Source of the DNA: Lampris incognitus
Taxonomy: Eukaryota; Chordata; Actinopteri; Lampriformes; Lampridae
Direction of reading: 5' to 3'
Length of the DNA: 64,000 nt
Assembly (NCBI RefSeq): GCF_029633865.1
Contig: NC_079217.1
Location: forward strand, 31,879,090-31,943,089
Each line of letters begins with the position of its first letter. The stretch's first letter is position 1. Below are positions 58,190 through 64,000 of the stretch, one piece after another. The notes beneath the pieces are model-generated. The model was given only the letters and a program-made list of their open reading frames with translations, was not told the origin of the DNA and made no database searches. A program made the translations under genes and the position numbers.

Positions 58190-58372
58190 TAGCGTAGCTG
58201 AATATTCCGTTGCCTTCCAATACGGGCGGTCGGCGGTTCGTATCCCCGTGTTACCTCCGGCTTGGTCGGGCGTCTCTCCAGACACAATTGGCCGTGTCTG
58301 CGAGTGGGAAGCCGGATGTGAAGAGTAGGGTAATTGGCCAAGTACAATTGGGGAGAAAATGGGGGAAATTTA
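58186..58372 (+). repeat. tRNA-derived SINE, second family
   Basis: gcgcccgggtagcgtagctg is an A-box-like tRNA head and ggcggttcgtatccc a B-box. The body has cacaattggccgtgtctgcg and gggaagccggatgtg, ending ggggagaaaatgggggaaat. It differs from the family at 33328. Confidence 0.75.
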
Positions 58373-58533
58373 AAAAAAAAACATTGTCATTTAGAGATGT
58401 GGTTACATGTTGTTCCCAGCAGAGGGACGCTGGCAGTTAAGGGTATTTGTGCTGTGTGCAGGCGCCATTTTCTCTCTGCTGGAGATCTCTTCATGTGTTG
58501 CCACGGATTAAACCTTTCCTGGTATGAAACGCC

Positions 58534-58580
58534 CCGCGACCCTGAAAGCAGGATACACTGTTCGGATAATGGATGGATGG
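58534..58580 (+). repeat. SINE 3' stub with target duplication
   Basis: This 47-bp tail (gcgaccctgaaagcaggata ... ggataatggatggatgg) sits between two copies of tatgaaacgcc (58523-58533, 58581-58591). It is a severely 5'-truncated retroposition event that hit the beginning of Gypsy-2 gag. Confidence 0.85.
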
Positions 58581-58581
58581 T

Positions 58582-59299
58582 ATGAAACGCCACCAAATCA
58601 CGCTCAAACTGCCCGACTTCTGGGAAACGGCTGCGGCAGCAGGGTTCGCTCACATCGAAGCCCAGTTCGCTATTAGGAACATCACCGTTGGTGGGACCAA
58701 GTGCTACTACGTCGTGGCGGCACTCGGAACATCTACGGCGTCACGGATATTGGGCCTGCTGCAAGCCCCGCCGCCCGTGGATAAGTACGGTACGGTTAAA
58801 AGACACTTGCTGCAGGCTTTTGAGCCAGCAGAGGTGGAGCGGGCGGACTGGTTGTTTTCGCTGCAAGGCTTGAGAGACGGCAAGCCATCGGAGTTAATGG
58901 ACAAGACGCTGAGTGTGCTGCGTTCGTGCGACCCCGCCTTCCTTTTCGGCCAGCTGTTCCTCCGTCAGCTCCTCTCGCACGTCCGTGCTGCTTTGGGTCC
59001 GTGCTGCTTTGGCCAACTCCAAGTTGTCCACCACCAGCAACTTTCGGGAGTTGGCCGCGCAGGCTGACGGGATTTTTCTCGCCAGCCGACAGCAGTGTGC
59101 GGCCGCTCTGCTGCCTGCCCACGCTCTTCCACCACCGCCGGTTGAGGCTGCGGGCGTCGCCGCGGCAGCAGTTTCCCGTCAGCAGCAGGACTCAGGGGGA
59201 CTGTGCTTCTACCATGCTAGGTTTGGAACCACAGCCAAGCAATGCCGTGCACCACGCACTTTCAGCAGGGCGGGAAAAGCCAGGGCCGGCGCTCAGTAG
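58582..59299 (+). pseudogene. gag: Gypsy-2 Gag
   Basis: Starts MKRHQITLKLPDFWETAAAA, aligned with the Gypsy-1 Gag start. It contains [15 protein letters not shown] and [17 protein letters not shown]. Near 58982-59013 a 16-bp tandem duplication (tccgtgctgctttggg) shifts the frame by one. The other frame then continues to LCFYHARFGTTAKQCRAP and a TAG at 59297-59299. Same Cys/His cluster as Gypsy-1, but here the last Cys-x3-Cys is partly lost. No primer site or 5' LTR is found upstream. Confidence 0.88.
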
Positions 59300-59316
59300 T
59301 AGCCCTGAGCGTTGGC
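59272..59316 (+). promoter_or_regulatory. Programmed -1 frameshift signal (Gypsy-2)
   Basis: Heptamer GGGAAAA (59272-59278) in register G/GGA/AAA, spacer 6 nt, hairpin arms gccggcgctca (59285-59295) and tgagcgttggc (59306-59316), loop 10 nt. Compared with Gypsy-1, one A-U pair has become G-C and two A-U pairs have become G-U, so all 11 pairs persist. Confidence 0.85.
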
Positions 59317-61283
59317 CAAGAAGGCAGGCTGCCGTTTATTCAGGACACCATCTCCGGCCGGCGGTTGCTAGTTCATTCGGGCGCGCAGCGGAGCATCCTG
59401 CCTGCGACACCAGTGGACGCGATGGCCGGCGGATTCGGCCCCCCATGGATGCTGCTAACGGCACCCTCGTACGCAATGGCAAATGTGTCCATCGCTCTCC
59501 TGGGTGCGGATTTCCTGCGCGCTTATGGACTGTTGGAAGACGTTAAAAACCGCCACTTGATTGACGCCGTCTCCTTCTGCTTCTACCCATGTACGCTACA
59601 ATTGAGTTTCCGGACCTCGCAACGCCCATCTTCTCATCAGAAGTCGCCAAGCATGGAGTGGAACACTACATCACCACCACAGGCCCCCAGTCTACGCCCG
59701 TGCACGGCGCCTCGACCCAACCAAGCTTGCCATCGCCAAGGAGGAGTTTGCTAACATGGAGCGCTTTGGCATCGTGCGCCGCTCCGACAGTCCATGGGCC
59801 TCCCCCTGCATATGGTCACGAAGGCTATACGGTGGCTGGCGTCCATGTGGTGATTACCGCCGCCTCGACGCCAGACCGCTATCCTGTCTCGCACATCCAA
59901 GACTTCTTCGTGCACTTGGTGGGGGCGGTCATCTTCTCCAAAGGTGAACCTCGTGCACGGATACCACCAGGTGGCGGTCCGCCCACAGGATGTGCCGAAG
60001 ACGGCAGTAATCACGCTGTTCGACCTGTTAGAGTTCCTGAGGATGACGTTTGGGCTCAAGGGGGCTGCACAGACCTTTCAGCGGCTCATGGACGATGTGC
60101 TGCGAGATATGCCGTTCCTGTTTGTTTATCTGCAGCAGAGCACCTGGTCCACCTCCGGCAGCTGTTCGAATGGCTCAGCCAGCATAGGCTCATCGTTAAC
60201 CCAGCAAAGTGCCAGTTGGGCCTGCCCACCATTGATTTCCTTGGGCACCGGGTTACAAAGGACGGAGCAACCCCCTCCCTGACAAGGTGGACGCCGTCGC
60301 CAGGTTCCCACCACCGAACACGGTGAAGTCCCTGCAGGAGTTCCTGGGCATGGTGAACTTTTACAACCGGTTCATTCCCCAGGTGGCTCATCTTATGCGC
60401 CCCCTGTGTGAGGCTCTGAAGGGTAAGGACCCCAATGGCCCAGTGGACTGGTCGGAAGAGAGAAACCAGGCGTTTGAGGATGCTCAGGCTGTGCTGGCTG
60501 ACGCTGCCTTGTTGGCGCACCCATCACCAACTGCCCCAGTAGCACTCACCACGGATGCCTCAGATTACGCCGTGGGGGCAGTGTATGAGCAGTGGGTGGG
60601 CGGAGCCCGGCAGCCGCTTGCTTTTTTCAGCCGCCAGCTACGCAGCAGTGAGAGGAAATACAGTACCTTCGACTGGGAGCTTCTTGGCCTGTTTTTTGCC
60701 ATCCGCCGCTTCCGGTTCCTGCTGGAAGGCTGCCGGTTCTCTGTGTTTGTGGACCACAAGCCGCTGACATTCGCCATGGCCAAAGCCACCAAGCTGTGGT
60801 CTGGGCGCTAACAGCGCCAGCTCTCTTACATCTCCAAGTTCACAACTGACATCCGGCATGTCGCCGGCAAGGACAACTTCGTCGCTGACTGCCTCTCCCA
60901 GGTGATGTTTGGGGGCCATCCTTATTTGCTGTCTTTGCTGCTTGCCAATGGGTTGTGTTCCAGGACGCTGCCGGCGTTTTCACTCCAGTCCCAACTTCGC
61001 AGCACGGCCTCCCTCAGTCTTATATCCCCAAGGACCTGCAGTCAGCTGGGTACATCTTGATCCGGCATGATGCCCACCGTACCCTCCTGTGGCCCCCCTA
61101 CGATGGCCCCTTCCGTGTCCATTTGTTGTGGATGTCGGTGGTAAGCAGAAGTGGGTTTCAGTGGACCGCCTCAAGCCGGCTCACCTGGACTTGGACCGGC
61201 TGGTTCAACTGGCCTAGCCCCCTCGGTGTGGACGCCCCCCTGCTCCTACACCCGTCAAGAGGAGCCGTTTTGGCCGCATTATT
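59300..61283 (+). pseudogene. pol: Gypsy-2 Pol, RT core and integrase deleted
   Basis: The protease motif reads LLVHSGAQRSILPA, where Gypsy-1 has CDTG, so the catalytic Asp is replaced. RT pieces show [24 protein letters not shown] and FQRLMDDVLRDMPFLFVYL, but the DD of YLDD and the next ten codons are deleted (near 60130). RNase H is present ([10 protein letters not shown], 60556), then TAA at 60809-60811. After KDNFVADCLSQ (60900) the sequence jumps to FTPVPTSQHGLPQSY, so nearly the whole integrase (about 1.1 kb in Gypsy-1) is gone. It cannot transpose by itself. Confidence 0.9.
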
Positions 61284-61344
61284 CATGTCCCGCCACGTTG
61301 ATTTTTTCTTTTTTCTTTTTGTCATGGTGAATTCTGGGGGGGCG

Positions 61345-61570
61345 TGTGTAGTGACTTACTTGCATGTTACATATTCACCATGAGGGCCAGAGACGGTCCC
61401 TTTAAGAAAGTGGGTGGGGGTTAGCAAAGGGTATTGTGGGTAGACACGAGGCTGAGGTTTAGCAGAATGAACTGCGGACTTAGTTTGAGTTGGAGGAAAT
61501 AAATGACCCCACGGCTGTGTGGTCAAAAGGAGAAGGGGTCTCGTCTCCTTTCTTTCCTCCTCCACATACA
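61345..61570 (+). repeat. Gypsy-2 3' LTR (probable)
   Basis: Follows the polypurine run ctggggggg. It starts TGTGTAGTGACTT and ends CTCCACATACA, with aataaatg (about 61498) as a polyadenylation signal. No matching 5' LTR is in the window, so limits are inferred from TG...CA and the adjoining tract. Confidence 0.65.
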
Positions 61571-61571
61571 G

Positions 61572-61759
61572 TGTTCTGTTTCTATTGACATTCATGTTAC
61601 CCTCTTGCACCACTAGGTGGTGCTATGTTAATATGCTGTTTCCTGTTTTGACGTGAAGAAGAGAGTGTAACGATGGCTGCTTACATGATCCTTGAGTTAG
61701 GTAAACGTCCGTTCTAATCCGACCTGCATCCTCGTGATTGTGCATCATCCAACACTACA
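61572..61759 (+). repeat. Gypsy-3 5' LTR (limits uncertain)
   Basis: Begins about TGTTCTGTTTC and ends CCAACACTACA. A candidate primer-binding site TGGCGACGAGTGAAC follows at 61763. Without the 3' LTR the start cannot be fixed. Confidence 0.5.
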
Positions 61760-61817
61760 AACTGGCGACGAGTGAACCCAAAGATTGTTTTATGCTTTCA
61801 GCTGATATTTTCTGAAA

Positions 61818-62520
61818 ATGGCTGTGAATGTGCCTTCTCCTGCGATGTTCCTGCCTTGCCCAGGCGAACCTGCAATGCCATTCGATACATGGCTACGGAT
61901 GTTTAACAATTACCTACTGGTGATCAATGCAACTGGAAAAGATTGGCCTGAGGCTCGCAAGAGAGCTGTTCTGCTACATTGTCTGGGCACTGAAGGACAA
62001 CGGATTTTTTACACATTACCCGATACGGGTGAGACATTTTCTTCTGCTGTTACTGCCTTACAGGCTTACTCTACACCTAAGACCAACGTCGTTGTTGAAC
62101 TGCATATTTTCAGGAAGCAGACACAGGCATCACATGAGACTATTCTGCAATATGTTGCTGCCTTGCGTGAACTGGCTACTAAATGTGACTTTGCTGATAA
62201 AATGGATGAGATGGTCCGCGACCAGTTAATTGAGCATGTAGTTAGCCAGCATATAAGAGAGAGACTGCTACTTGAACCTGATCTAATGCTGTACAGTCGA
62301 GGTCACGTGCCTTTAGGAAGCGGGACAGACAGCCCTCCCACTCAGCTGAGCCACCTACTACTTCACAGCCTGCATCACCTGGCTCCTGCTTCAGATGTGC
62401 CTCTGACAGTCACTTGGCTAACTCTCCCCATGCCCAGCTGCAAATGCCACTTGCAATGCATGCCACAAAGTAGGCCTCTTTGCTCGTGTCTGCAGATTTC
62501 CTCAAAACCAGCCTGTGCAT
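61818..62520 (+). pseudogene. gag: Gypsy-3 Gag
   Basis: Starts MAVNVPSPAMFLPCPGEPAM and has the capsid pattern FDTWLRMFNNYLLV, RAVLLHCLGTEGQRIF and VVELHIFRKQTQASHETILQ, ending ERLLLEPDL. Frame is then lost near 62290. Two zinc-knuckle remnants appear in other frames: CFRCASDSH (62387) and CNACHKVGLFARVC (62450-62490), where the conserved His is Leu. The protein would lack a working nucleic-acid-binding end. Confidence 0.8.
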
Positions 62521-63904
62521 GAGGTTGAACTCCCTGAACTGACAGTGCTCTACTTAGATGGTGCTGACTATGCTCCAAAGAAAATTCTGTGCAATGTACA
62601 TGTCCACACACCAACTACTCCTGCCCAGGAAATAAAACTAGCTGTGGATACAGGTTCAGCAGTGTCCATAATGCCACACTCTACCTACAACAAGTACTTC
62701 AGTACCACACCACTGTCTGCACCTGCTGTTCGCCTTGTGTCATACAACCGGTCTTGCATACCTGTTCTGGGGTGCCTACAAGCTCAAGTGAGTAGAGATG
62801 ACATCACTGCCCCTGCCACGTTTTTTGTAGTGGATAAAGGAACCCCATTGTTCGGGATGGACCTGATGACTGCTCTACACCTCTGTATTAGTGGAAATAC
62901 TGTCCTTCCCTCTTCTGCTCCAGCTACATCTGCTCCGGTGATGACCACTGCTCTCACCGCTCCTACTGCCCCTGCCATCGGCTGTGCAAAGGACTTTGTG
63001 CATCAAGTTAAGCCTCGTTCTGCACCCCTACAACCAGTACCTCTGCCAAATTGCCCATGGAAAAAGCTAGGTCTTGACATAGTAGGGCCTTTTGAGACAG
63101 CTGTGCCCACCTGCCATTATGCTGTTACGCTGATGGACTACTACTCCAAGTTGCCTGAGTTGGCCTTTCCCCACACTGCAACAACTGCTGATGTAATACA
63201 GTGTCTTACCTCTGTTTTTAGCAGACACGGTGACCCAGAAAGGCAGCCTTCGCTGAGTTTCTTGAGAAAAAGGGGCATCCCCCACAATCGGGTATCAGTC
63301 TACAATCCGGCGGCCAGTGGGGCCATTGAACATTTCCACCGTGTTCTGAAGAGCTGCATCCAGACTGCAATCCAGCAGTCTCGGCCATGGAAAGAGGCTG
63401 TGTTGGATTGGCTACAAGTCTACAGGGCCACTCCACACACCACCACTGCCATCTCCCCACATGAACTGCTTTATGGCAGAAGAATAAACACTTAACTGGA
63501 CATACTGCCCCTGCAACCTACTTTGACAGTACAGGGTGACTCTGCACAGAATGGTCCAAGAAAAACAGGCCAAGATGAAGCGCTACACTGACTCCAAATG
63601 TGGTGCCTGTGCACCTCTCTTTCAGAAGGGAGAGAGGATTAGGATAAGAATACCTCACCATGTTCCCAAAGCACACCCGAGATTCAGTGGACTAGTGACT
63701 GTGGAAAAGAAGGTAGGCACAATCACCTTCTTACTTAGCGATGGAAAAAAATGGAATGCATCCCACCTGGCTCCCTTCCCTGCTGCAGCTGAGTATGAAC
63801 CTGTCAACAATCATGCTCCAAAATCACATCACACGCACACTCCCCACATCCAGCCACGTGCAAGAAACAAGCCTAGTTGGCATAAGGACTATGTCCCGTA
63901 CTGA
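62515..63904 (+). pseudogene. pol: Gypsy-3 Pol: protease joined to integrase, RT/RNase H missing
   Basis: An open frame to 63495 holds a protease (LAVDTGSAVSIMPHSTYNK, 62638) and GTPLFGMDLMTAL. IGCAKDFVHQVKP, the usual RT approach, is fused in frame to LPNCPWKKLGLDIVGPFETA, the integrase core. The second catalytic segment (TDNGPQF-type) is also missing: SRHGDPE runs straight into RQPSLSFLRKRGIPHN. The Glu region NPAASGAIEHFHRVLKS is present. TAA at 63493-63495 is followed in another frame by the C-terminus (QKGERIRIRI ... HKDYVPY, stop 63902-63904). Confidence 0.88.
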
Positions 63905-64000
63905 AAGTTTGACTGTAAGTTTAAGCCATTGGATGGCTAGAAAAAGTCATGGGGAAGAGAAAAAATAATCTTACAAGCAAGCCTGTTATAAGGGAAACAT

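Larger units (their letters stand above)
61572..64000 (+). mobile_element. Ty3/Gypsy LTR retrotransposon 3, internally deleted
   Basis: A different Gypsy lineage from elements 1 and 2. LTR end, primer site, gag, fused protease-integrase remnant and pol C-terminus follow one another. The 3' LTR lies past the edge. It starts immediately after the Gypsy-2 LTR, suggesting insertion into or next to it. Confidence 0.8.

Overview
The window looks like nuclear DNA of a teleost fish. It is crowded with Tc1/mariner, hAT, Penelope-like, Tx1/L1, L2 and Ty3/Gypsy elements, tRNA-derived SINEs and long (CA)n, (TA)n, (GA)n and (GATA)n microsatellites. It also carries spliced exons of a vertebrate sialyltransferase. 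No prokaryotic or organellar feature is visible. All family assignments were read by eye; no search was run.

Host gene: three minus-strand exons (57177-57314, 44095-44247, 41700-41789) encode the C-terminal 126 residues of an ST3GAL4-like alpha-2,3-sialyltransferase. They have phase-0 boundaries, splice signals and sialylmotifs. Upstream exons must lie beyond the right edge. Its 12.9-kb intron holds an apparently intact Gypsy retrotransposon and a Tc1 fold-back element. Its 2.3-kb intron holds a hAT element with a clean 8-bp target duplication. The stop codon directly abuts a (GT)n/(CA)n tract.

Left part (1-41 kb) is intergenic or unassigned. 1-1041: Tc1 open at the window edge. 1044-3321: decayed hAT transposase. 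3931-4933: decayed THAP plus HTH transposase. 5430-8040: dead Tx1/L1 LINE. 9216-12067: a Tc1 fold-back and a full-length Tc1, followed by (GATA)n. 12240-14750: nested Penelope-like elements. 14756-15390: Tc1 remnant. 16329-16714: solo LTR. 18774-19376: Penelope-like. 19382-22257: two more Tc1s. 22287-23134: hAT with a BED finger. 23194-26176: L2 LINE with an RT deletion. 26224-28656: fold-back copy and a nearly intact Tc1. 28843-31003: two Penelope-like copies. 33328-33622: SINE. 37529-38600: Tc1.

Right part: Gypsy-1 (44729-49140) has identical LTRs and open gag and pol. These are joined by a predicted -1 ribosomal frameshift made of a slippery heptamer, a 6-nt spacer and an 11-bp hairpin. 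The related but wrecked Gypsy-2 (58582-61570) keeps the same signal with a compensatory base change. Gypsy-3 (61572 to beyond 64000) has lost RT and RNase H.

Most unusual features: (a) three exactly 1197-bp Tc1 fold-back elements with 535-bp chimeric arms that keep only the transposase DNA-binding region; (b) the covarying frameshift hairpin; (c) seven hammerhead-ribozyme motifs at various stages of decay in Penelope-like terminal repeats.
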